A stretch of DNA of 11,754 nucleotides from an uncultured Erysipelotrichaceae bacterium. GTDB taxonomy: Bacteria; Bacillota_I; Bacilli_A; Acholeplasmatales; Anaeroplasmataceae. The stretch spans positions 1 through 11,754 of the forward strand of contig CACZRY010000063.1 in the NCBI GenBank assembly GCA_902783745.1, read 5' to 3'. The notes under the pieces were generated by a model. It ran no database searches and had not been told where the DNA came from. It was given only the letters and a program-made list of their open reading frames with translations. This document shows, piece by piece, positions 1-5,934 of the stretch; positions within the stretch are counted from its first letter, which is position 1, and the number at the start of each line of letters is the position of its first letter. Position numbers and translations under genes: made by a program.

Positions 1-124
1 AACAACAAAGCTTCAAATTGTATCAAGCTCTGCAATTAAAGAATTAGTTTCATTTGGCTGTGATATTTCAAAATATATTCCAGCAGAAATTAAGGATAGA
101 GTTTTAGAAAAATTATCTAAATAA
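1..124 (+). CDS. coaD: Phosphopantetheine adenylyltransferase, C-terminal fragment (5' end outside window)
   Basis: Frame 2 is open from the window edge to TAA at 122-124 and encodes about 40 residues. CoaD transfers AMP from ATP to 4'-phosphopantetheine, the penultimate cytoplasmic step of coenzyme A synthesis. The visible tail contains VSSSAIKELVSFG followed by DISKYIPAEIKD and a Lys/Leu-rich end. This is the typical CoaD C-terminus: an (I/L)SSS-x-(V/I)-KE motif, a Gly-rich turn, then P-x-x-(V/I) and a short final helix. In the family the SSS segment helps contact the nucleotide. Start, promoter and N-terminal HxGH motif lie upstream of the window. A bidirectional hairpin follows 7 bases after the stop. 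The assignment rests on about 40 residues, so it is good but not certain. Confidence 0.8.
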   Translation, partial: TTKLQIVSSSAIKELVSFGCDISKYIPAEIKDRVLEKLSK

Positions 125-130
125 TAAAAT

Positions 131-160
131 AAGCTTCAGGATTTCCTGAAGCTTTTCTTT
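131..160. terminator. Bidirectional intrinsic terminator between coaD and the GGDEF gene
   Basis: A perfect 10-bp stem (AAGCTTCAGG 131-140 with CCTGAAGCTT 145-154) closes a 4-base ATTT loop. It is followed by a T-rich run (TTCTTTT) on the plus strand, and preceded by A-rich sequence that reads as a T-run on the minus strand. It lies between convergent genes and should serve both. Confidence 0.88.
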
Positions 161-1368
161 TAGCTTATAACTATTGATTTTAAATATTTCTTTCTTATAT
201 ACATCTTTTCATCTGCTTTAGCAAATACTGCATTAAATGCATGATCCTCTAATGAATTAAAATCTGCCATACCTACTGATACAACAGGCTTCTCGTTATC
301 AATATTATTATCAATGATTTCATTAAATTTATTTAATAATTCATCTCTATTATTAAAATCATCACCATCAAGTATAGCTACAAATTCATCTCCACCAAAT
401 CTATAAACCTCAGTGTTCTTATATACTTCCTTAATCATATTATAGCTTTCCTTAATATAATAATCGCCATATTCATGACCCTTTGTATCATTAATTACCT
501 TTAATCCATTAATATCAAATACTACTATTGAGAATTCATCAATATCCTTTTTATCAATTAATGAATCCATTTTAGATTCAATTTCTACAAAGGCATGCTT
601 ACTCCTAGCGCCAGTTAATGGATCAACATATACTAATTCCTTAGCATGACCTAGCTCTAAATCCATAACCTTTTCTCTTTTTAAAGCTGCTTTTAGCTTT
701 CTTACGACCGCTTCCTTTTCAGAACCTACTACATAAATATGGATTAAGCAAATACTTATTATAGAACCAAATGTATAAATAGGTAGATGAGGGAATATAA
801 ACTGAATGATAATAGATATTGCCATAAAGATACCAAATAGACCTATAGCTAAGAATCTATATCTATTTAAGTTTTCCTTATCGTAATAAAAGAAAAATAA
901 TGATACTGATGAGACAATTGCGAATAATATAATCTGTAATATGAATAATAAATGTCTTCCCCAATATGGGATATATTCGATTCCATCTACACCAAATAAT
1001 ACTGGCTTAAAGAAATTAATTATAGTCATTACAATTAGATAAAAGAAGATTATAGCTCCACCTATCATAACAGCTATATTCATCTTCTTACCCTTATTTG
1101 CATAGGCCGCTACGAATATTGTCCAAAACATTACAGATATAGTCATTAATATGAAGAAGACATATGTATTTACAAATAAAGCTTTAGAATAATGATATTC
1201 ATCAAAATAGCCCCATATTGCATCACAAACAAAAAAAGACATTGTGACAATTAAATATATACGATAAATTTTATATGTTTTCGGTAAATTATGCTTTTTA
1301 AATAATATTTCTTTGTTAATAATCAAACAAATACATAATGCACATAAGCCCATTATAGAATAAACCAT
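160..1368 (-). CDS. Membrane-anchored GGDEF-domain protein (probable diguanylate cyclase)
   Basis: The 402-aa product has about seven hydrophobic segments (residues 1-18, 34-52, 66-90, 97-119, 138-162, 170-193, 199-215), a short charged coiled-coil-like linker (216-245), then a GGDEF domain from about 246 to the end. Diguanylate cyclases condense two GTP into cyclic di-GMP at the cytoplasmic face. Family landmarks present are DPLTG (249-253), FDINGLK with the metal Asp285, an intact GGDEF (325-329), SVGMA (364-368) and ADEKMY (385-390). The residues where the RxxD inhibitory site normally sits are Tyr316 and Thr319, so product inhibition through that site looks absent. I chose ATG at 1368, with AAGGGGAG eight bases upstream; the in-frame GTG at 1377 overlaps that SD. 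It is a single-gene unit with a strong promoter just upstream and a shared terminator. The input sensed by the membrane part is unknown. Confidence 0.88.
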   Translation of the reverse strand: MVYSIMGLCALCICLIINKEILFKKHNLPKTYKIYRIYLIVTMSFFVCDAIWGYFDEYHYSKALFVNTYVFFILMTISVMFWTIFVAAYANKGKKMNIAVMIGGAIIFFYLIVMTIINFFKPVLFGVDGIEYIPYWGRHLLFILQIILFAIVSSVSLFFFYYDKENLNRYRFLAIGLFGIFMAISIIIQFIFPHLPIYTFGSIISICLIHIYVVGSEKEAVVRKLKAALKREKVMDLELGHAKELVYVDPLTGARSKHAFVEIESKMDSLIDKKDIDEFSIVVFDINGLKVINDTKGHEYGDYYIKESYNMIKEVYKNTEVYRFGGDEFVAILDGDDFNNRDELLNKFNEIIDNNIDNEKPVVSVGMADFNSLEDHAFNAVFAKADEKMYIRKKYLKSIVIS

Positions 1369-1412
1369 ATACACCACTCCCCTTAAATTTGTCAGAAATT
1401 GTATTTTTTATC

Positions 1413-1441
1413 ATTATACAATTTATTTTTAAAAGAAACAA
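1413..1441 (-). promoter_or_regulatory. Sigma-A-type promoter for the GGDEF gene
   Basis: Read on the minus strand, TTGTTT (-35, 1436-1441), 17 bases, then TATAAT (-10, 1413-1418). A leader of about 40 bases precedes the ATG at 1368. The exact -10 and ideal spacing make it convincing. Confidence 0.75.
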
Positions 1442-1453
1442 TATTTTAAGGAT

Positions 1454-1476
1454 TAAAAAAGCACTAAAAAGTGCTT
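1454..1476 (-). terminator. Intrinsic terminator after the peroxidase/flavodoxin operon
   Basis: On the minus strand AAGCACT and AGTGCTT form a 7-bp stem around a TTTT loop (1459-1476), followed by a run of T. It begins three bases after the stop codon of the flavodoxin-like gene. Confidence 0.85.
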
Positions 1477-1478
1477 AA

Positions 1479-1871
1479 TTATTTAGAATATTTATTACCA
1501 AATTCTTTTGCTTTATCTATTCTAGATCCTATCTTTAACATATGAGAATAAAAATATTCTTTTTCAACTAAAATATTTTTCCCTTCAAGTATCTTTCTTA
1601 ATGAATTTACAGTTCTTCTACTCCAATTAGATGTAGTAAAAAGTACTACTTTTTTCACTAAGAAATTATCTAGTGATAATGCATATTGTCTTAATTTCTT
1701 ATCCATAACATTTGCGTAAGGTGCACCACCTAAAAATAATACATCAGTCTTATCTATAATCATATCATCATCTAATATAGAAATGGCCTTAACATTTGCA
1801 CCTTCTGCAATTGCTTCTGCGATAGCTTTAGTATGTCCAAGTTTAGATAAATATCTAACTTTAATTTTCAT
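1479..1871 (-). CDS. Small flavodoxin-like protein
   Basis: The product is 130 aa. It begins with a beta strand (MKIKVRYL) followed by SKLGHTKAIAEAIAEG (residues 9-24), which matches the FMN-phosphate loop plus helix of flavodoxins (S-x-x-G-x-T-x-x-x-A). FLGGAPY (48-54) and FTTSNWSRR further on fit the later FMN-contacting loops. Flavodoxin-fold proteins carry electrons or act as small FMN reductases in the cytoplasm; the substrate cannot be read here. ATG 1871 was preferred to GTG 1880, because AGGTGA sits six bases before the ATG and the GTG lies inside that SD. The SD is built from the last codons of the glutathione peroxidase gene, whose TAA ends one base before this ATG, so the two genes are probably translationally coupled. 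A redox partnership with the peroxidase is inference. Confidence 0.78.
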   Translation of the reverse strand: MKIKVRYLSKLGHTKAIAEAIAEGANVKAISILDDDMIIDKTDVLFLGGAPYANVMDKKLRQYALSLDNFLVKKVVLFTTSNWSRRTVNSLRKILEGKNILVEKEYFYSHMLKIGSRIDKAKEFGNKYSK

Positions 1872-1872
1872 T

Positions 1873-2352
1873 TTATTCACCTAATAAATTCTTAATATCA
1901 TTTTCTATTTTAGAAGGTGATTTTGTAGAACCATATCTTGCAATAACATTACCTTCCTTATCAACTAAGAATTTAGAGAAATTCCATTTGATATTACCTT
2001 TAAACTTACCATCACCAAAATTCTTTAAATAATTATATAGGGGATGCTCATTTGTTCCATTTACATCAATCTTTTTAAATCTAGGGAATGTTGTTTTGTA
2101 TTTCATTTCACAAAATGTATTTATTTCATCATCACTTCCTGGTGCTTGATGAAAAAATTGATTACAAGGGAAATCTAGGATTTCTAATCCCTTATCCTTA
2201 TATTTTTGATATAATTCCTCAAGTCCCTTATATTGAGGTGTAAATCCACATCTTGTCGCAGTATTAACTATTAATAATACCTTACCCTTATACTCTTCTA
2301 GAGTTTTTTCTTCACCTTTGTTAGTTACTACCTTAATATCATATAATGTCAT
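1873..2352 (-). CDS. Glutathione peroxidase-family thiol peroxidase (Cys type)
   Basis: The product is 159 aa, the usual length for bacterial members. GPx-family enzymes reduce hydrogen peroxide or organic hydroperoxides in the cytoplasm, and most bacterial ones draw electrons from thioredoxin rather than glutathione. Visible landmarks are NTATRCGFTPQY with peroxidatic Cys35, FPCNQF (61-66) followed by Gln69, and KWNFSKFLV with Trp123 and Asn124, completing the Cys/Gln/Trp/Asn tetrad. Cys81 in INTFCEMKY matches the resolving Cys of thioredoxin-type enzymes. ATG 2352 is the start: TAGG lies upstream at workable spacing and MTLYDIKV is a normal N-terminus. The upstream ATG at 2370 has no SD, and the longer frame runs through the promoter. 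It is first in a two-gene operon with the flavodoxin-like gene. Assignment is firm; the electron donor is inferred. Confidence 0.93.
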   Translation of the reverse strand: MTLYDIKVVTNKGEEKTLEEYKGKVLLIVNTATRCGFTPQYKGLEELYQKYKDKGLEILDFPCNQFFHQAPGSDDEINTFCEMKYKTTFPRFKKIDVNGTNEHPLYNYLKNFGDGKFKGNIKWNFSKFLVDKEGNVIARYGSTKSPSKIENDIKNLLGE

Positions 2353-2383
2353 ACAATTACCTACTTTCATTTTATTCAATTTA

Positions 2384-2412
2384 ATTTTACACAATTTAAT
2401 ATATATTGTCAA
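2384..2412 (-). promoter_or_regulatory. Consensus promoter for the peroxidase/flavodoxin operon
   Basis: On the minus strand TTGACA (2407-2412) is followed by 17 bases and TAAAAT (2384-2389), with TGTG directly before the -10. The -35 abuts the T-run of the preceding terminator, so this promoter starts exactly where the ppa operon ends. Confidence 0.85.
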
Positions 2413-2441
2413 TAAAAAAGACATAACTAAATTGTTATGCC
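2412..2441 (-). terminator. Intrinsic terminator after the ppa operon
   Basis: Minus strand: GGCATAAC pairs with GTTATGTC (8 bp including one G-T pair; 2434-2441 with 2420-2427) around a 6-base loop, followed by TTTTTT. It lies three bases past the ppa stop codon and directly precedes the next operon's -35 element. Confidence 0.83.
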
Positions 2442-2444
2442 TAA

Positions 2445-2978
2445 TTAATGATTTAAAAATAATTTTTTATATGCAATTAAAGATTTATAAATTGCTTCCT
2501 TTGCATCCTCTTGTCCTTTTATTTCAGTAACAACAGTTTTTTTACCTTCAAGTTGCTTATATACTGTAAAGAAATGTTTAATTTCACTAAATATATGTTC
2601 AGGTAATTCTGCTATATCACTATATAGATTCTTTGATGGATCATTTATAGATACTGCAATAATTTTTTCATCAACTTCATTTTCATCAATCATTTTAACT
2701 AAACCTATTGGTTTACATCTAACAAGAGTTAATGGATCAAATGTTTCATCACATAAAATTAATACATCAAGTGGGTCATTATCTTCTGCAAAAGTTCTTG
2801 GAATAAATCCATAATTTTCAGGATAGTGTGTAGATGTATACAAAATACGGTCAAGAATAATTAAACCTGTTTCTTTATCAAGCTCATATTTCTTCTTGCT
2901 ACCCTTAGGTATTTCTACTACCGCAACGAATTCATCTGGTGTTATTCTTTTTTCATCAATATCATGCCAAATGTTCAT
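2445..2978 (-). CDS. ppa: Inorganic pyrophosphatase, family I
   Basis: The product is 177 aa, normal for bacterial family I enzymes. It hydrolyses pyrophosphate to two phosphates in the cytoplasm with Mg2+, pulling biosynthetic reactions forward. The catalytic set aligns by eye with the E. coli enzyme: Glu22, Lys30, Glu32, Arg44, HYPENYGFIP (51-60), signature DNDPLDVL (66-73) with Asp66/68/71, Asp98, Asp103, Lys105, and Tyr140-Lys141. The start ATG has a perfect GGAGG seven bases upstream. It is last in a three-gene operon, 11 bases after the stop of the unrecognised 164-aa gene, and is followed by a strong terminator. Nothing suggests loss of function. Confidence 0.96.
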   Translation of the reverse strand: MNIWHDIDEKRITPDEFVAVVEIPKGSKKKYELDKETGLIILDRILYTSTHYPENYGFIPRTFAEDNDPLDVLILCDETFDPLTLVRCKPIGLVKMIDENEVDEKIIAVSINDPSKNLYSDIAELPEHIFSEIKHFFTVYKQLEGKKTVVTEIKGQEDAKEAIYKSLIAYKKLFLNH

Positions 2979-2989
2979 AATATGACCTC

Positions 2990-3484
2990 CTAATCTTCTA
3001 ATTTAAAATTATTTACGATATATATTGTTATATCCTTAACCTCTTCTTTAGTTCTTGTCATAAGCTCATGGAATAAATTTAGATTATAATCCTCATGCTT
3101 TTTAACAAATCTATTATATAATTCCTTATCTTCTAAAGAAAATCTAGTATATGTGTTTGAATCTTCAAAATTAAATTTATCCATATTTGGAATAAAATGT
3201 GCTTCAACTGAATCAAAATCACCTTCATCAGCTAAAGAAAACATTAAAGCCTCTACTAATCCTTCAGGTTTTTCATATATTCTATATAAATGTAAGAATA
3301 ATAAATCAACCTTACCTGTTTCTTTTGCATAGCCTAAATTACATTTTGCAAGCATACCTTTAATAATTTCTGGATTTTTATCATCTGCAACATAAATTAA
3401 TATTTGTTGAAAATCTCTTTGGCTATCATATCTAGTCTTATATGCAAGCTTTGGATTATTAAATTTCTTTAAAATATTACTCAT
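2990..3484 (-). CDS. Unrecognised 164-aa cytoplasmic protein, operon partner of the CpXC protein
   Basis: I do not recognise this family. The product is 164 aa, soluble-looking, with no signal peptide, membrane segment or metal-binding Cys pairs (a single Cys, in LAKCNLGYA). It is rich in Asp, Glu, Lys, Phe and Tyr, with predicted mixed helix/strand content. ATG 3484 was chosen because AGAGGA lies about five bases before it; the in-frame ATG at 3502 has no SD and would run into the upstream gene. The SD is formed by the final codons of the CpXC gene, whose TAA ends one base before this ATG, so coupled translation is likely. That tight arrangement suggests the two proteins work together, but the role is unknown. 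The stop is TAG, one of only two in the window. Confidence 0.85.
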   Translation of the reverse strand: MSNILKKFNNPKLAYKTRYDSQRDFQQILIYVADDKNPEIIKGMLAKCNLGYAKETGKVDLLFLHLYRIYEKPEGLVEALMFSLADEGDFDSVEAHFIPNMDKFNFEDSNTYTRFSLEDKELYNRFVKKHEDYNLNLFHELMTRTKEEVKDITIYIVNNFKLED

Positions 3485-3485
3485 A

Positions 3486-4142
3486 TTATTCCTCTTTATC
3501 ATTTAAGATGTTTTTTACATCAAATAAATCGAATGTAAAAGCATCTACATTTTTAAATCTTTCATAGAATTGTGATCTATATTTTTCATAAGCTAATCTA
3601 TCAAATGGTACTGCATCATAATCAAATTTACCATCACGCTTTAAAGTTTCTAAAATTATTGCTAAATCACCTTTAACATCAATATCAATAAAAACATTAT
3701 TTAAATAATTTAAAACAGGATTATCTAATCTCTTATTCTCATAATTATATCCTATAAACCATTTATAAACTTCACAATAAATAGGATCATATCCTGCCTC
3801 AAGCTCATGAATACGTTCAATCATTTCAGTATTAGTTCTTGCGCCATAAAGCTTATATCCATCATATTTAATATCATCTTTAAATTTCTTTTTTGCTTCT
3901 TTTAAAGTTTCCTCATCACCTGATTGAATGATATAAAGCTTTTTAGAATCTCTATATGTAATTGGATTTAAAAATAAGATATGTTCTTTACAATTAGGAC
4001 ATGTATGCTTATAAATATCACCATTTACACATCCATTTGCTATAACACCATCTAAATTTACATCAACCTCTAAATATATATTATCCTTAAATTCATTTCC
4101 ACATTTATCACATTTAAAAACTTTTTCTTCTGTTATTGCCAT
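3486..4142 (-). CDS. CpXC-domain zinc-ribbon protein
   Basis: The product is 218 aa. CDKC (11-14) and CPNC (48-51) form a four-Cys zinc ribbon, and the text between and after them (a run ending in a Gly, then HTCPNC...ILFLNPITYRD and a strand KLYIIQSG) matches the layout of the CpXC domain, a little-studied bacterial family. Residues from about 75 to 218 are acidic, aromatic-rich and of no recognised fold. No signal peptide or membrane segment is seen, so it should be cytoplasmic. The start ATG has AGGAG six bases upstream. It is first in the operon with the 164-aa gene and ppa. A conspicuous inverted repeat lies 29 bases upstream. The domain call is moderately firm; function is not known for the family. 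Confidence 0.8.
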   Translation of the reverse strand: MAITEEKVFKCDKCGNEFKDNIYLEVDVNLDGVIANGCVNGDIYKHTCPNCKEHILFLNPITYRDSKKLYIIQSGDEETLKEAKKKFKDDIKYDGYKLYGARTNTEMIERIHELEAGYDPIYCEVYKWFIGYNYENKRLDNPVLNYLNNVFIDIDVKGDLAIILETLKRDGKFDYDAVPFDRLAYEKYRSQFYERFKNVDAFTFDLFDVKNILNDKEE

Positions 4143-4170
4143 ATAAATCTCCTCGCAATAGATAACTTGT

Positions 4171-4194
4171 CTTTAGTTTATCATAAAACTAAAG
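4171..4194. promoter_or_regulatory. Inverted repeat in the CpXC/ppa operon leader
   Basis: CTTTAGTTT (4171-4179) and AAACTAAAG (4186-4194) form a perfect 9-bp inverted repeat around a 6-base spacer. ATAAC (4162-4166) and GTTAT (4194-4198) add a partial outer pairing. Neither strand has a T-run after it, so it is not a terminator. It coincides with the expected promoter zone (minus-strand TTAGAC, then a weak GATAAA -10 inside the repeat), which suggests an operator or a leader hairpin. Confidence 0.5.
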
Positions 4195-4209
4195 TTATGT
4201 CTAATATTT

Positions 4210-4237
4210 AAAAGAAAAATGTGGACTTAATCCACAT
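4210..4237 (-). terminator. Intrinsic terminator overlapping the end of the zinc-knuckle membrane protein gene
   Basis: Minus strand: ATGTGGA and TCCACAT form a 7-bp stem (4231-4237 with 4219-4225) around TTAAG, followed by TTTTTCTTTT. The left arm is the last codons and the TAA stop lies in the loop. Confidence 0.85.
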
Positions 4238-5144
4238 TATCTTCATCTATAAATTCTTTTAATAAATCATTTTTATTTTTCTTATATTTATCTAATGACT
4301 TAACACCTAAGAATCCAGCAAATGATAATAATATACCAAATCCTAATCTTCTTAAGCCTATCATACCATTTTTAAACATATAATCTTCTAAGCTTAATCC
4401 CTTACCATTAGCCATATAAGGTATTGCAAATCCTAAAAATCCTAATACAGTTACAAGTACAATAAAACCAATTGTAAGCTTTAACCACTTTTGTGATAGT
4501 GCTTTAGAAACCAAATAAGATATTATCGCAAGTATTGGTGTTAATGCAAGCATACCACCAAAATAATAATCATAATTAGTTAATGCTAAAACAAGTGCTG
4601 GAGTTAGGCCAACTAATGCGCCAAGAACTGCAAAAATTACTGCTAGTATACTTCTTTTATCAATACCTTTTTCTTCATCTATTTCTTTTTTAAGATTATC
4701 TAGATAACTATTCTTACATTCAGTATGCATAGGACAATAATTATTGCCAAATATTTGATATTCTGCAGGCTTACCACATAAAGGACAATTAGTCATCTTT
4801 AAATATCCTTCTTGAATTAATCCTTTAGTTACAGATTCAATTTGGGCTTTTATCGCATTTTGTGTTTTTTCACTTTTCTTATTACCATCAGCTAAAGATA
4901 CAATTAATGTATTAACTTCAGATTTAAAGCTAAATCCTGATACAACATTTTCTAATGCGTAATGTTCCATTTGCTTTAAAACTTCTTTTGTTAATGGCTG
5001 ATTTAATGGAATATAAAATGAAGGTATCTTTAATAATTGATAATTCCAATCTTTTAAATATATATCAAATCCATTACATTCCATATGGTATATTTTACCT
5101 ATTTTTTCAAATCCTAAATCTTCTGCATATTCGCTATACTTCAT
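4227..5144 (-). CDS. Unrecognised membrane protein with a zinc-knuckle and four TM segments
   Basis: The product is 305 aa and I do not recognise the family. Residues 1-115 form a soluble N-terminal part with no signal peptide. Residues 120-143 hold CPLC (120-123) and YCPMH with Cys137, His140 and Cys143, a likely single zinc site. About four hydrophobic segments follow (166-189, 195-215, 222-244, 265-284), ending in a Lys- and Asp/Glu-rich cytoplasmic tail. The arrangement looks like a membrane protein with a cytosolic N-terminal sensor or binding domain. The start ATG has GGGAG five bases upstream. It lies 17 bases after the six-TM gene, and a terminator overlaps its 3' end, so the two form an operon. 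A function in membrane homeostasis or metal sensing would be guesswork. Confidence 0.82.
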   Translation of the reverse strand: MKYSEYAEDLGFEKIGKIYHMECNGFDIYLKDWNYQLLKIPSFYIPLNQPLTKEVLKQMEHYALENVVSGFSFKSEVNTLIVSLADGNKKSEKTQNAIKAQIESVTKGLIQEGYLKMTNCPLCGKPAEYQIFGNNYCPMHTECKNSYLDNLKKEIDEEKGIDKRSILAVIFAVLGALVGLTPALVLALTNYDYYFGGMLALTPILAIISYLVSKALSQKWLKLTIGFIVLVTVLGFLGFAIPYMANGKGLSLEDYMFKNGMIGLRRLGFGILLSFAGFLGVKSLDKYKKNKNDLLKEFIDEDNVD

Positions 5145-5161
5145 AATAACTCCCTATATAT

Positions 5162-5812
5162 TTATTCATTCCTGAATAAATTCTTAAAAAATCTTATAAT
5201 AAGACCTATTAGTAATGATACTACAACCTCTATTAAACCACAACAAACAATAAAATACCAAGTAATATTAAAATCTTTACTTAAATTTGATTCATATGGA
5301 ATTCTTAAATTCAAGAAGAATAAAATTAATACTAATATAGTATATAACAACGTAAAAACAGCTGGATATATAATATCAGTATATTTTATATACTTCTTTT
5401 CATTAAAAAATATAAATGATATAAAACCAAGTGTAGGACATATAGTATGCATAAATAACCACATACTTTCTTGAATTTCAATTCCGTATTTTATTTCTTT
5501 AGAAATAATAACTAATATCCATACAGTAAAAAATGTTACAAGAGTTGATACAACACCTAAAAATTTAGGTAATGCACTCTTAATTTTATATATACCTTTA
5601 AGCTCATATATATCTTGTATTAACGAATAAATAGAACCTATTAATAATAACATATTACTTAGGTTAGTATAATATGTTAAAGAATATGTCCATTTAAAGC
5701 TTACTGAGCCAGGTAGATACCTGAAGAATATTTCTGAAAATGCAAATAATTCTAATACTATTAATATTGAATTTATAATAATTGAAGTAATAATAACACT
5801 TTTATTTCTCAT
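5162..5812 (-). CDS. Six-TM membrane protein, Pr6Pr/FAR-17a-like
   Basis: The product is 216 aa and is almost entirely hydrophobic, with about six segments (residues 6-30, 43-65, 84-104, 115-136, 147-168, 184-207) and a short basic C-terminus (RFFKNLFRNE). SLTYYTNLSNMLLLIG (44-59) and FMHTICPTLGFISFIFF (120-136), with His122 and Pro126, match the conserved second and fourth segments of the Pr6Pr group of predicted six-TM proteins related to FAR-17a/AIG1. Some eukaryotic relatives hydrolyse hydroxy-fatty-acid esters; no activity is assigned to the bacterial group that I can state. Family placement is by pattern and tentative. The ATG has AAGGTGA just upstream. It heads the operon with the zinc-knuckle membrane protein. 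A perfect 18-bp AT palindrome covers its expected transcription start. Confidence 0.75.
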   Translation of the reverse strand: MRNKSVIITSIIINSILIVLELFAFSEIFFRYLPGSVSFKWTYSLTYYTNLSNMLLLIGSIYSLIQDIYELKGIYKIKSALPKFLGVVSTLVTFFTVWILVIISKEIKYGIEIQESMWLFMHTICPTLGFISFIFFNEKKYIKYTDIIYPAVFTLLYTILVLILFFLNLRIPYESNLSKDFNITWYFIVCCGLIEVVVSLLIGLIIRFFKNLFRNE

Positions 5813-5821
5813 AACTCACCT

Positions 5822-5847
5822 TAAATAATATATTATTTATTCTATCA
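5822..5847 (-). promoter_or_regulatory. Probable extended -10 promoter with an 18-bp palindrome at the start site (Pr6Pr-like gene)
   Basis: Minus strand TGATAGAAT (5839-5847) is an extended -10 element (TG-n-TAGAAT); the -35 is weak (TTTATT at 17 bases). The perfect 18-bp palindrome TAAATAATATATTATTTA (5822-5839) is centred near 5830-5831, about where transcription would begin. It may be an operator, but AT-rich palindromes also arise by chance. Confidence 0.45.
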
Positions 5848-5880
5848 CACTTTTTAATAATAATAAAAGTAACTATTGTT

Positions 5881-5909
5881 TTGACTTTTCTTATACTCTA
5901 TTTTAAAAT
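5881..5909 (+). promoter_or_regulatory. Sigma-A-type promoter for the nucleotidyltransferase gene
   Basis: TTGACT (5881-5886), 17 bases, TAAAAT (5904-5909). Transcription should begin near 5916, giving a leader of about 20 bases that carries AGAGG before the ATG at 5935. It is divergent from the Pr6Pr-like gene promoter. Confidence 0.75.
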
Positions 5910-5934
5910 ATATTGTAGAAAAGAGGTACGAAAA

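Noticed and set aside
1369..1377. GTG start for the GGDEF gene at 1377
   Set aside because: The GTG overlaps the SD (AAGGGGAG); ATG 1368 has ideal spacing.
1872..1880. GTG start for the flavodoxin-like gene at 1880
   Set aside because: The GTG is inside the AGGTGA SD used by ATG 1871.
2353..2424. Longer N-terminus for the peroxidase (MSFLLTIY...)
   Set aside because: That extension runs through the promoter (TTGACA/TAAAAT) and has no SD. The normal family start is at 2352.
2318..2530. Small overlapping frames opposite the larger genes (2318-2530, 4955-5146, 6597-6818, 9105-9293, 9161-9391, 9501-9767, 9927-10124, 10359-10550, 11528-11710)
   Set aside because: They overlap strongly supported genes in other frames and have low-complexity or repetitive sequences, with no SD or homology seen.
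3485..3502. ATG 3502 as start of the 164-aa protein
   Set aside because: No SD; it would overlap the end of the CpXC gene. ATG 3484 has AGAGGA at good spacing.
5881..5934. TTG-initiated extension of the nucleotidyltransferase gene
   Set aside because: It coincides with the -35 and -10 elements; ATG 5935 has AGAGG.
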